Shown piece after piece: positions 7,463 to 14,978 of a DNA stretch of 21,774 nucleotides (its first letter is position 1; every line of letters begins with the position of its first letter). This DNA is from Candidatus Baldrarchaeum yapensis (lineage in GTDB: Archaea; Asgardarchaeota; Baldrarchaeia; Baldrarchaeales; Baldrarchaeaceae): the NCBI GenBank assembly GCA_016840465.1, contig JAEOSH010000038.1:1-21774 (forward strand), read 5' to 3'. The position numbers and the translations under genes are program-made. The notes beneath the pieces were generated by a model. It was not told the origin of the DNA. It did not search any database and saw only the letters and a program-made list of their open reading frames with translations.

Positions 7463-7954
7463 TTACCATACGATCTCTTTCAGTGTGAGCACTTCCACGC
7501 CGATAAGTTCTTTTATTCTCTTCCTCTTTCTTGCTAGGCTTCTCTCATCGGTCGTGACAACAGGAACATCGCATTTGAATGCCAAAATCAAATAGGGAAC
7601 ATCTTTTGGCTCTATTTCCAATATTTGTGCGATCATCAGTATCTCAGGCCTTCTTCTCATCATGTTAATCAGATCATCGGTAATAGGATGAATAAAGTCC
7701 TTCACGACGTTGTCCGAATTTAAAATTCTCCAAAAAGATCTTTCAAGTTCTAAGGGGTCACGACGGATTTCTATGGCCACCCTCTTCAACACCCTCGTAA
7801 CCTCAGCAACTACATAGCTGTTTACTACGACTTTACATTCTCCTTTAAGGCACCTTGAAATCAGGTCCATTGCGTCCCGAGAAGTCCCTAAAAGTCCATA
7901 AATCCACACATTAGCGTCGAGTACTAACGTTTTCGCCTTTGAGGAGTTTTTCAA
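7463..7954 (-). CDS. vapC: PIN-domain ribonuclease toxin (VapC family)
   Basis: Toxin of a type II toxin-antitoxin pair; PIN domains cleave RNA with a Mg2+-binding acidic cluster. The four acidic residues are present: Asp13 (VLDANVW), Glu51 (VVAEVTRVL), Asp118 (EPKDVPYLILA) and Asp136 (VVTTDERSL). The start is a TTG at 7954 with GGGAGG just upstream, inside the 3' end of the antitoxin gene, giving a 44-bp overlap typical of coupled vapBC genes. The length of 163 aa is slightly above the usual 130-145. It converges on the abfD gene with 15 nt between stops. The actual RNA target cannot be read from the sequence. Confidence 0.87.
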   Translation of the reverse strand: MKNSSKAKTLVLDANVWIYGLLGTSRDAMDLISRCLKGECKVVVNSYVVAEVTRVLKRVAIEIRRDPLELERSFWRILNSDNVVKDFIHPITDDLINMMRRRPEILMIAQILEIEPKDVPYLILAFKCDVPVVTTDERSLARKRKRIKELIGVEVLTLKEIVW

Positions 7955-8228
7955 GTTCCTCCCTGCCTTCTCTTAATGCCTTCTCGACAACCTCTTTCGG
8001 TACCTTTAATTCAAGTAACCGCTTTAAGGCATCAAAGGGATCCCCTCTCTCATTTGAGAGGACGTCCATTGTGTATAATCCCAGTAGGCCTATATTCTTC
8101 CGTAATATTGCGTCTCTGACAGCCTCCCTAATAAATTCAGCTTTACCCGTATATCCAAGCTCTTTAACAAGTTCACTCACTAATCTATCGAGGTCTTTAC
8201 TCACTTTTATCGTCCACACAACTGACAA
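7911..8228 (-). CDS. vapB: Ribbon-helix-helix antitoxin (VapB family)
   Basis: Antitoxin and autorepressor of the downstream PIN toxin. The N-terminus (WTIKVSKDLDRLVSELVKEL then SKAEFIREAVRD-like GKAEFIREAVRD) has the beta-strand plus two-helix pattern of a ribbon-helix-helix DNA-binding dimer. The C-terminal half is charged (KALREGREELEKLLKG) and would wrap the toxin. I place the start at TTG 8228, giving 105 aa: GGAGGG lies 7 nt upstream (8236-8241), the beta-strand begins immediately, and the longer frame to 8297 would run through the operator repeats at 8247-8281. It overlaps the toxin gene. Confidence 0.8.
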   Translation of the reverse strand: MSVVWTIKVSKDLDRLVSELVKELGYTGKAEFIREAVRDAILRKNIGLLGLYTMDVLSNERGDPFDALKRLLELKVPKEVVEKALREGREELEKLLKGENVSTRR

Positions 8229-8246
8229 TGTCAAACCCTCCAGCGG

Positions 8247-8292
8247 AAATACCTCAGTATTTAAGAAATACCTCGGTATTTTTTTAATTTTC
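8247..8292 (-). promoter_or_regulatory. vapB promoter and double palindromic operator
   Basis: Two 16-bp sites lie 19 bp apart. AAATACC-TC-GGTATTT (8266-8281) is a perfect 7-bp dyad, and AAATACC-TC-AGTATTT (8247-8262) has one mismatch. An A/T-rich TATA-like run sits on the upstream side (about 8280-8292 on the minus strand), so the sites cover the expected transcription start near 8260. Paired palindromes at about two helical turns are what a ribbon-helix-helix autorepressor would bind. Confidence 0.65.
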
Positions 8293-8298
8293 TCCAAG

Positions 8299-8342
8299 GA
8301 GGTGAAAATCTCATGTTATTATTTATCGGCATAAATCGATAA
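8299..8342 (+). other. Nine-codon open frame with a strong ribosome-binding site
   Basis: On the plus strand, AGGAGGTGA (8298-8305 region) is followed 7 nt later by ATG (8313) and a frame of only nine codons, MLLFIGINR, ending with TAA at 8340-8342. The ribosome-binding site is nearly a full match to the archaeal anti-Shine-Dalgarno. It may be the remnant of the 5' end of a deleted gene, a tiny expressed peptide, or chance. It diverges from vapB and runs into the MPG terminator. Confidence 0.25.
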
Positions 8343-8347
8343 AAAAA
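8341..8347 (-). terminator. Poly-T terminator of the MPG gene
   Basis: Read on the minus strand, a run of seven T (GTTTTTTTATCG) follows the stop codon of the DNA glycosylase by about 22 nt. Oligo-T tracts are the standard archaeal termination signal. No hairpin is needed or seen. Confidence 0.45.
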
Positions 8348-8369
8348 CTTATAATTAATGTTTAAGGAC

Positions 8370-8957
8370 TTAGACTTTCTTAGAAACATATGGATTCCCT
8401 TTGATAAAAAATCTCCACGGCCAGTCCTTGGCCGCCCTCACACCTATTCTCCCGCTTCTGCCTATCTCGAAACTTTCCTTCCTTTCGGGTTTAACAACGT
8501 AGAGGGGTCCTCTCCTCGTCATATCGACACCATTGAGTTCCCTAGTTATGTTCATAGCCTCGGTCAACTTACCCGGCCCATTGGTCAGATCCACGAGCCT
8601 CCTAACTTTGCGGTACCTCATCATGACATTTACGCCGTTAATAGGTTCTAACGCCCGTATCAAAACCGCCGCCGGGACTCCCTCGGGCTCCGTCACTATG
8701 TTCAGGCAGTAGTTCTTTCCGTATATGAAGTAGACGTAGGCTCTTCCGGGAGGACCGAACATCACGGCGTTTCTCGGAGTCTTTCCCCTATATGCGTGGC
8801 TTGCCGGGTCCTGAAACCCCTTATACGCCTCGGTCTCGACAATTTTGCCAACCATTCTCTCCCCGGTTGGAAGTTCCCTCACCAAGTACATTCCCAGAAG
8901 TTCCCTAGCAACCACCAGCGTGTCCCGATTGTAGAAACTCCGAGGCAAGATCCTCAT
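8370..8957 (-). CDS. 3-methyladenine DNA glycosylase (AAG/MPG family)
   Basis: Base-excision repair enzyme that removes alkylated purines such as 3-methyladenine and deaminated purines such as hypoxanthine. The 195-aa sequence follows the family from end to end: LPRSFYNRDTLVVARELLG at the start, the VETEAYKGFQDPASHAYRGKT block with the active-site Glu (VETEAY) and the DPASHA segment, PPGRAYVYFIYGKNYCLNI, and LTNGPGKL near the C-terminus. The ATG at 8957 is chosen over an in-frame TTG at 8978 because GGAGGATC lies directly upstream and the protein then begins at the family N-terminus. It stands alone between two toxin-antitoxin-type loci. Confidence 0.93.
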   Translation of the reverse strand: MRILPRSFYNRDTLVVARELLGMYLVRELPTGERMVGKIVETEAYKGFQDPASHAYRGKTPRNAVMFGPPGRAYVYFIYGKNYCLNIVTEPEGVPAAVLIRALEPINGVNVMMRYRKVRRLVDLTNGPGKLTEAMNITRELNGVDMTRRGPLYVVKPERKESFEIGRSGRIGVRAAKDWPWRFFIKGNPYVSKKV

Positions 8958-9054
8958 CGACGATCCTCCGAACGCCAAATTGACCTGCCACTTGTAACAA
9001 CCCTCTAAGTAATGTTATTAGATCACGGAACTATCAACTTAAAGGCGGGCGGTG

Positions 9055-9067
9055 TAATTATAAATTA
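9055..9067 (+). promoter_or_regulatory. TATA box of the MNT-HEPN operon (leaderless)
   Basis: TAATTATAAATTA contains a TATA box centred about 28 nt before the ATG at 9089, so transcription would begin at or next to the start codon. No ribosome-binding site precedes that ATG, which agrees with a leaderless mRNA. The TATA box itself is an imperfect palindrome (TAATT-ATA-AATTA). Confidence 0.5.
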
Positions 9068-9088
9068 AGTGAGAACCCGACGAGACTG

Positions 9089-9598
9089 ATGACTATGGAT
9101 GAGGGCCCGGGTCTGAGAAAAGGCCTGGAGCACGTGCCGGAGAAGTTCAGGGACGCGGTTTCGGAGTTTTTAGAATTTTTGAAGGAGAAGTTTGGGGAAA
9201 AACTGGTATCCGTCGTGGTATATGGATCCGTTGCGCGGAGCACGTACAGGGAGGGGAGTGATGTCGACATCCTTGTGGTCTGCGAGAACTTCCCGGAAAG
9301 ACTTCTGGAGCGGATAGACCTGTTCGTGGACAAGAAGTTCGAGATCGCGGTCGAGAGGGGAGTGAGGATTTCCGTGATGCCCCTCTCCATGGAGGAGGCG
9401 AGATGCAACCAGCCAATATACCTCGACATGGCGTTCGAGGGGATCATACTCTACGATAAGAACGGATTCATTGAAAACGTGCTTAAGAACCTCAGGAGGA
9501 AACTTGAGGAGCTGGGCGCTGAAAGGGTAAGGTACGGGCGCTGGTACCTGTGGAAGCTAAAGCGGAACATCAAAGTGGGAGAGGTAATAAGGATATGA
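9089..9598 (+). CDS. Minimal nucleotidyltransferase (MNT / MntA-like)
   Basis: Pol-beta-fold nucleotidyltransferase domain. The signature GSX10DXD is exact: Gly46-Ser47 (VVYGSVARS) and Asp58/Asp60 (GSDVDILVV). In characterised MntA-HepT pairs the nucleotidyltransferase is the antitoxin and inactivates its HEPN partner by adding AMP. At 169 aa it is longer than the about 100-aa minimal form, with a basic C-terminal helix rich in Arg and Lys. The stop overlaps the HEPN start as ATGA (9595-9598), which fits coupled translation. Whether it still neutralises a partner is uncertain because the HEPN gene is broken. Confidence 0.85.
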   Translation: MTMDEGPGLRKGLEHVPEKFRDAVSEFLEFLKEKFGEKLVSVVVYGSVARSTYREGSDVDILVVCENFPERLLERIDLFVDKKFEIAVERGVRISVMPLSMEEARCNQPIYLDMAFEGIILYDKNGFIENVLKNLRRKLEELGAERVRYGRWYLWKLKRNIKVGEVIRI

Positions 9599-10051
9599 TC
9601 TGTGATAAAGAGGCCGAATATCTGCTTAAAAAGGCAAAACGTGAGATTTTTACTGCGAGGAGAAATCTTGAGGACGGTCTTTATCCCGAGGCTGTTTATG
9701 ATGCTCAAAGGGCCGCTGAAAAGGCCATGAAAGCGGCGATAAGAATCACTGGACGGGAGTATCCAAGAAATCACGACCCATCTGGAGTATTTGGTGAAAT
9801 CATGCTTAAAGATCTGAAGAACGAACTGCCCAAAGAACTTCTCAAAAGTTACTAAATTGGGGCGTGCAATGAACAGGCTCGCCGATATGAGGTTTGTAGC
9901 AGAATATCCGATTGAGAAGGGCGACGAAGTAGTGCCGCCGTGGGAAGAAATAGGGAGAAAGGATGCGGAGGAGGCAATAAACGCAGCTGAAGAGATAATT
10001 TCATGGGTTGAGGACTTCATAAAATGGTGGAGAAAACGCGGCAAAAAGTAG
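9595..10051 (+). pseudogene. HEPN-domain protein, interrupted by a frameshift
   Basis: The first frame (9595-9855, 86 codons) is a good HEPN N-terminus: ARRNLEDGLYPEAVYDAQRA, AAEKAMKAAI, and R54-x5-H60 (REYPRNH), fitting the RX4-6H ribonuclease motif. It stops at TAA right after LPKELLKSY. The next frame, shifted by +1, continues as the missing HEPN C-terminus (GRAMNRLADMRFVAEYP, then EEWPPW-like VPPWEE and DAEEAINAAEEIISWVEDF) to the stop at 10049-10051. Removing one A from the AAAA run at 9844-9847 would join both halves into one reading frame of typical length. This may be a real mutation, a sequencing error in the homopolymer, or slippage. Confidence 0.8.
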
Positions 10052-10271
10052 CTAGAAAGCTATTTGTCGAAAATCTTCGGAAAATCTGAATTGGTTAAGA
10101 ATATCAATCGATGCGATAGTGGCTTGGGGCCATTTTCAAGCTATTGCAAGTTGTACATTTTCTTGCGGGAGTCCTATTCTATGAGTGCATATCGCACGTC
10201 TGTGGCACATTGATGATGCCGTACTGCCCAGCGCTGGGTACATCGACCGCCCGTGTACTATTTTCTCCCGC
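10052..10271. other. Intergenic stretch with one strong palindrome
   Basis: I see no gene here. CCCAGC-GCTGGG (10227-10238) is a perfect 12-bp palindrome flanked by GTA and TAC, able to form a GC-rich hairpin. A TTGATGATG at 10210 resembles box C but no D boxes follow. The rest is unremarkable; with the promoter elements annotated next, it separates the HEPN remnant from the aldolase-Fae operon. Confidence 0.4.
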
Positions 10272-10341
10272 GATCGTGCGATCTGCACTTTTTATCTCAA
10301 ACACCTTATTATAGACCGTCAGCGAAAAATTCCTTGAGGTG
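10272..10341 (+). promoter_or_regulatory. Promoter of the U32-like / aldolase-Fae operon with GATCG dyad
   Basis: GATCG-TG-CGATC (10272-10283) is a perfect 5-bp dyad. It is followed by two possible TATA boxes, CTTTTTATC (10288-10296) and TTATTATAG (10306-10314). The ribosome-binding site GAGGTG (10336-10341) serves the ATG at 10348. A related dyad lies at the triosephosphate isomerase promoter (14231-14244), so a shared regulator is possible. Confidence 0.45.
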
Positions 10342-10347
10342 CGTCTC

Positions 10348-11286
10348 ATGAATTTGGAAAGGGTTCGAAAGGCCTTAGAAAAGTTGGGGCTTCCAGGTCG
10401 TGACCTCTACGAACTTCCCACGTCGGAGAAGAGGTTCCCCGACGGGTGTCATTATCGTATTGAGATATCCGGCGTCGAAAGGCCGAACGTTCTTGAGGCC
10501 GTGATAAAGGAGTCGGAAAAGCGTGATATGCCGGTGCACAGACTGATCAGTATGGTGATGGGCTCCACGCTCCTCAGCGAGAAGGAGTTGAGAGAGTTTG
10601 CGCAAATGGCGGCGGACGCCAAGATGGAGGTGATAGTAACCCCAGGACCCCGCCCAACATGGGATGTTGGAAGACAAATAATAACCTCTGAGGGCGCCCT
10701 CTCGGGGCTGAGGCATAGAGGAGCGGATCAACTCGCATACGTGATCGCTGACATAATGAGGGCCATAGACATAGGATTTCGGGGATTCCTCGTGACTGAT
10801 GAGGGCCTTCTGTGGGTACTAAACGAGTTAAAGAAGATGGGTGAAATTCCGAAGGACGTCGTGTTCAAGGTATCGATATTCGCCGGGCACGGAAACCCTG
10901 CGGGGGCAAAAGTTCTAGAGATGTTGGGTGCGTCCACATTCAACCCGGTGGGAGATCTAACCCTCCCGCAACTTGCGGCGATGAGAAAGGTGATCAATAT
11001 ACCCATGGACATACATGTGTACCTGTTCGACTCATTCGGAGGCTTCGTGAGGTTCTACGAGTGCCCCGAGATCATAAGGGTCGCCGCGCCGTGCTACTTC
11101 AAGATAGAGCCGGGTCCCAGCGTTGCAACACTGTACAAGCCGTGGGCAAACCCCGACCACCTGGCGTTCCTCGCTAGGGAGAAGGTGAAGTACGCGGAGA
11201 TCATAAGGGACATTGTTGAAAAGAACTACCCCGAGGCAAAACTCTCGGAAAGAGGTCCCTCCGATCTCGCAATTCCAAAACCATAA
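10348..11286 (+). CDS. U32-peptidase-like TIM-barrel protein of unknown function
   Basis: A 312-aa cytoplasmic protein that resembles bacterial proteins usually labelled U32 peptidase-like, recognised from blocks such as RFPDGCHYRIEISG, LRHRGADQLAYVIADI, LVTDEGLLWVLNELKKMG, FKVSIFAGHGNPAGAKVLE, STFNPVGDLTLPQLAAMR and FGGFVRFYECPEIIRVAAP. The alternation of strands and helices looks like a TIM barrel. I see no classical protease motif and would not infer proteolysis. The ATG at 10348 is preferred to GTG 10339 because GAGGTG serves it. It is the first gene of an apparent operon with the two aldolase-Fae fusions (15 nt to the next start), so it probably acts in the same small-molecule pathway. 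Confidence 0.65.
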   Translation: MNLERVRKALEKLGLPGRDLYELPTSEKRFPDGCHYRIEISGVERPNVLEAVIKESEKRDMPVHRLISMVMGSTLLSEKELREFAQMAADAKMEVIVTPGPRPTWDVGRQIITSEGALSGLRHRGADQLAYVIADIMRAIDIGFRGFLVTDEGLLWVLNELKKMGEIPKDVVFKVSIFAGHGNPAGAKVLEMLGASTFNPVGDLTLPQLAAMRKVINIPMDIHVYLFDSFGGFVRFYECPEIIRVAAPCYFKIEPGPSVATLYKPWANPDHLAFLAREKVKYAEIIRDIVEKNYPEAKLSERGPSDLAIPKP

Positions 11287-11301
11287 GGAAGATGGTGATG
11301 G

Positions 11302-12714
11302 ATGGCAAGGTTGCACGAAGTTAAAGGAATCCTTCCCGCCCTCGTTACACCTTTCAAAAAGGACGAAAGTATAGACGAACAGGCCCTCAGAGACCTGGTG
11401 AACTTCGTCATAGAGAAGGGAGTGCACGGAGTCGTTCCCGTGGGAACCACGGGTGAGTTCATGTACATGAAGCCGGAAGAGAGGGAAAAAGTGTTCAAAA
11501 TAGTGGTGGACGAGGTAAACGGAAGAGTTCCCGTAATAGCCGGATGCGGAGCCAGCGGAACCGATATTGCACTAGATCTCGTAAAGAGAGCGGAAGATAT
11601 TGGGGCGGACGCCGCACTCGTTGTTTCTCCATTTTACATTGCACCATGGGACAAGGGCGTATTCGAACACTTCCGCAGGATATGTTCGTCCACGGACCTG
11701 CCGATCGTCGTTTACAACATACCTCAGTGTACCGGATACTTCATAAGCGGAAAAGTGATCGAGGATCTGGCCGAATTCGAGAACGTCATAGCGCTCAAGG
11801 ATAGTAGTGGGAGCATTGCGTACATACTCGAGGTTATCGAGAGGACCGAAGGTAAGTTGAACGTACTGGTCGGGCATGACGAGATCGTAATGGCGGCCCT
11901 CATGGCGGGGGCTTCCGGGGCAATCCTCGCATCCGCAAACGTCATACCCGAAGTTTGGTGCCAGTTGTACGACGCCGTTCAACGAGGAGATATCACGAAG
12001 GCCCGGAAGCTTCAACTTGGTGCACAAAAGGTTGCAAGGATAATCACCAGATACGGCGGACCGGTGGCCGTTAAGGCCGCATTGGGAATGCGCGGCATCA
12101 AGGTTGGTAAGACCAGGAGGCCTTTGGTTAGCGGTGGGGTTCTTTCCTGGGAAGACAGGGAGGAGTTAAGGCTGGAGCTGGAGAAACTCGGAGTGCTGAA
12201 GCCCTCTTACGGAAGGGTTGAGGAGTTTCCAAAGGAGGAATTTTCCGATATTGGGCTTACCCCTGAAGTCATCGGAAAACACGGCATGCGAGTTGCCAAA
12301 TGTAGCGCAGGATCTGGAACCGAAGAGGTCATTCTAAGCGCGGTAGTCGGAACCCTAGAGAGCCCCATTTCTGAGGCGTTTGCCCTCGCGTTGTCACTAC
12401 CCAGAGAGGGGTATGAAGCACTGACCGCAATACTGGAACCGAACCTCATGGTACGGCCGGCAACGCTCATAGTTCCCGCAGTTAAAGTCGAAAATATGAG
12501 GCAGGCAAGCATGATTTACGGCCCTGTGCAGGCGGCTGTTGCCAAGGCAGTTGCGGACTCTTTAGAGGAAGGAACGATTCCTAAGGAGTTCGCGGAGACG
12601 GGACTGATGATAGTTAAGGTGAGAATACACCCGAACGCCTTGAATAGAAAGATGATCTACGGGAACACGTACGAGGCCATGCGGACCATAATTAAGGAAA
12701 TATGGGGAGGATGA
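11302..12714 (+). CDS. Class I aldolase (DapA/NAL family) fused to Fae domain, copy 1
   Basis: Two-domain fusion of 470 aa. Residues 1 to about 300 are a DapA/N-acetylneuraminate-lyase TIM barrel with its catalytic set: GTTGE (48-52), Tyr112, Tyr138 in [10 protein letters not shown], and Schiff-base Lys166 in ALKDSSG. The Arg that binds the distal carboxylate in dihydrodipicolinate synthase (YNVPSRTG) is Cys143, so lysine biosynthesis is unlikely. Residues of about 325-470 match formaldehyde-activating enzyme: [43 protein letters not shown] and RIHPNA. Fae condenses formaldehyde with tetrahydromethanopterin. The catalytic His of AHID is Ile344 here (codon 12331-12333) and the C-terminal HPF motif is missing, so this Fae domain is probably not catalytic alone. 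Ordinary DapA proteins are about 295 aa. The ribosome-binding site for copy 2 lies in its last codons. Confidence 0.88.
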   Translation: MARLHEVKGILPALVTPFKKDESIDEQALRDLVNFVIEKGVHGVVPVGTTGEFMYMKPEEREKVFKIVVDEVNGRVPVIAGCGASGTDIALDLVKRAEDIGADAALVVSPFYIAPWDKGVFEHFRRICSSTDLPIVVYNIPQCTGYFISGKVIEDLAEFENVIALKDSSGSIAYILEVIERTEGKLNVLVGHDEIVMAALMAGASGAILASANVIPEVWCQLYDAVQRGDITKARKLQLGAQKVARIITRYGGPVAVKAALGMRGIKVGKTRRPLVSGGVLSWEDREELRLELEKLGVLKPSYGRVEEFPKEEFSDIGLTPEVIGKHGMRVAKCSAGSGTEEVILSAVVGTLESPISEAFALALSLPREGYEALTAILEPNLMVRPATLIVPAVKVENMRQASMIYGPVQAAVAKAVADSLEEGTIPKEFAETGLMIVKVRIHPNALNRKMIYGNTYEAMRTIIKEIWGG

Positions 12715-12720
12715 GTTGTT

Positions 12721-14190
12721 ATGAGCAAGAAGTTCTGGCCGAGAGGAGTAATACCGGCTCTGGTCACTCCATTTACGAAAGACGGCAAGATAGATGAGGA
12801 GTCCTTCAGGAGGCTAATCGATCACCTTATAGAGCAAGGGGTCACCGGAATAGTCCCCGCCGGAACGACCGGGGAGTTCATGTACATGAAGCCTGAGGAG
12901 CGCAAAAGGGTGATCGAAATAGCAGTGGAACAGGCGGACGGCAGGGTTCCCGTAATTGCTGGAACGGGGGCGGCATCAACAAAATTAGCGTTAGAATTTA
13001 CAAAACATGCCGAGGATGTTGGAGCGGATGCGGCACTGGTAGTAACTCCGTACTATGTGCGCCCGACCGATAAGGAGGTATATGAGCACTTCGAGAAAAT
13101 CGCAACATCCGTCGGCATACCCATTGTCATGTACAACATACCGCAGTGCACGGGGTTCATGATGCAGTGGTGGCTGGTGGAGGGACTCGCTGAAATAGAT
13201 AATATAGTGGGAATTAAGGACTCCAGCGGTGACATGCGCTTTCTGTGCTCGCTTTTCGAGAAGGTGGGCGGTAAGATTTCCATAATATGTGGGCATGATG
13301 AGATTGCCGCTGCAGCGCTATTGGCTGGTGCGGATGGTGTGATCCTCGCGAGTGCAAACGTTCTGCCCGACATATGGTTGAAGATCTACAATGACGTTAA
13401 GGAGGGGAGAATCGAAAGTGTTAGGAAGACCCAGCGCAGAATGCAAAAACTGCTCAGGATTCTGGTGAGGGGCGGCGCCCTTGCAATAAAAGAGGCACTC
13501 AGAATGATGAGCCTACCGAGCGGTTACCCCAGACTTCCACTAATTCTCGGTGACGTGTTCGGTTATGAGCATTGGGAGGAGATGAGGATAGAGCTGGAGG
13601 GCATCGGAAAGATTCCAAAGTCTGAGGTGACATTTGAGGTACGCGGAAAAACCATCAAGAGTATGGTGCCGGCAATTCCGGAGACTCCAAGAAAAATTTC
13701 GAATCTGACGTTTAGGGTGGGAGAAGGCTTCGCCGGCCCTCCGATATTCGAGGTTGCACATATAGACCTCATCCTGGGACTTAAGGACGGCCCAGTTGGT
13801 AGAGTGTGCGAAAAAATTCTAAAGCAACCGCAAAAGGGACACGAACCGAAAGTGGTGATGGAGCGCCCGTTCACGGTCTTGGTTCCAACTGTCACCGTGA
13901 GGACGGAGAGACACGCGAGATTGGTATACGAGCATGCCTTAAACGGCGTAAAAATGGGTGTGGAAGCGAGTATAAATGATGGATTTCTGCCGGAGCCGTT
14001 GCTTGACGATCTGGTGCTAATAGCAAATGTGTTTGTGCACCCGGTTGCATCTAATGCGAGAAGGGTCATGCTGAATAACTTTAAGGCCATGAGATATGCT
14101 ATCAGGAAAGCAATCGAGGGAAGACCGACAGCAGACGCGATATTCATGTACAAGGAGTCCGCACGTCACCCGTTCAGGTATACACCCTGA
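12721..14190 (+). CDS. Class I aldolase (DapA/NAL family) fused to Fae domain, copy 2
   Basis: Second fusion, 489 aa, coupled to copy 1 (6-nt gap, GGAGGATGAG across the preceding stop). The aldolase half has GTTGE (48-52), Tyr112, Tyr138 in [10 protein letters not shown] and Lys166 in GIKDSSG, so Schiff-base chemistry on a pyruvate-like donor is expected. Residues of about 328-489 align with Fae: FRVGEGFAG, EVAHIDLILG with the catalytic His347 (codon 13759-13761), VLVPTVTV, DDLVLIANVFVHP, the helix AMRYAIRKAIEGRP and the terminal ESARHPF. The GPAQ segment of Fae is replaced (VYEHALNGVKMG). The active-site parts are thus complementary to those of copy 1, suggesting a mixed complex. A plausible but untested reaction is aldol cleavage or synthesis involving formaldehyde and pyruvate (4-hydroxy-2-oxobutyrate), with the formaldehyde passed to the pterin. 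Confidence 0.9.
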   Translation: MSKKFWPRGVIPALVTPFTKDGKIDEESFRRLIDHLIEQGVTGIVPAGTTGEFMYMKPEERKRVIEIAVEQADGRVPVIAGTGAASTKLALEFTKHAEDVGADAALVVTPYYVRPTDKEVYEHFEKIATSVGIPIVMYNIPQCTGFMMQWWLVEGLAEIDNIVGIKDSSGDMRFLCSLFEKVGGKISIICGHDEIAAAALLAGADGVILASANVLPDIWLKIYNDVKEGRIESVRKTQRRMQKLLRILVRGGALAIKEALRMMSLPSGYPRLPLILGDVFGYEHWEEMRIELEGIGKIPKSEVTFEVRGKTIKSMVPAIPETPRKISNLTFRVGEGFAGPPIFEVAHIDLILGLKDGPVGRVCEKILKQPQKGHEPKVVMERPFTVLVPTVTVRTERHARLVYEHALNGVKMGVEASINDGFLPEPLLDDLVLIANVFVHPVASNARRVMLNNFKAMRYAIRKAIEGRPTADAIFMYKESARHPFRYTP

Positions 14191-14220
14191 TCGAAAAAAT
14201 GGTGGCCCGTAATCCGAAAT

Positions 14221-14946
<726 letters not shown>

Positions 14947-14948
<2 letters not shown>

Positions 14949-14978
14949 AAAAGATGAGGTTTTGCTTACTACTTTTTT
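14947..14978. terminator. Bidirectional poly-T termination zone between tpiA and the phosphatase gene
   Basis: Six A at 14947-14952 form a T-run for minus-strand transcripts just after the phosphatase gene. Six T at 14973-14978, followed by further T tracts, would stop plus-strand transcription after tpiA. The two convergent genes are only 20 nt apart, so the signals fall at or inside the ends of the coding regions. Confidence 0.4.

Noticed and set aside
8229-8297. Longer N-terminus of the VapB antitoxin
   Set aside because: The extra 23 codons would run through the operator repeats and lack a ribosome-binding site; TTG 8228 has GGAGGG at the right distance.
9844-9857. Programmed +1 frameshift expressing a full HEPN protein
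   Set aside because: No known slippery motif or stimulatory structure is visible; a mutation or an error in the A run is simpler.
10207-10240. TTGATGATG followed by the CCCAGCGCTGGG palindrome as a possible guide RNA
   Set aside because: No D or D' box follows and the hairpin does not have the geometry of a C/D or H/ACA RNA.
11302-14190. Two dihydrodipicolinate synthases for lysine biosynthesis
   Set aside because: The substrate-binding Arg of the YNVPSRTG motif is Cys in both copies, and each protein carries an added Fae domain of about 150 residues.
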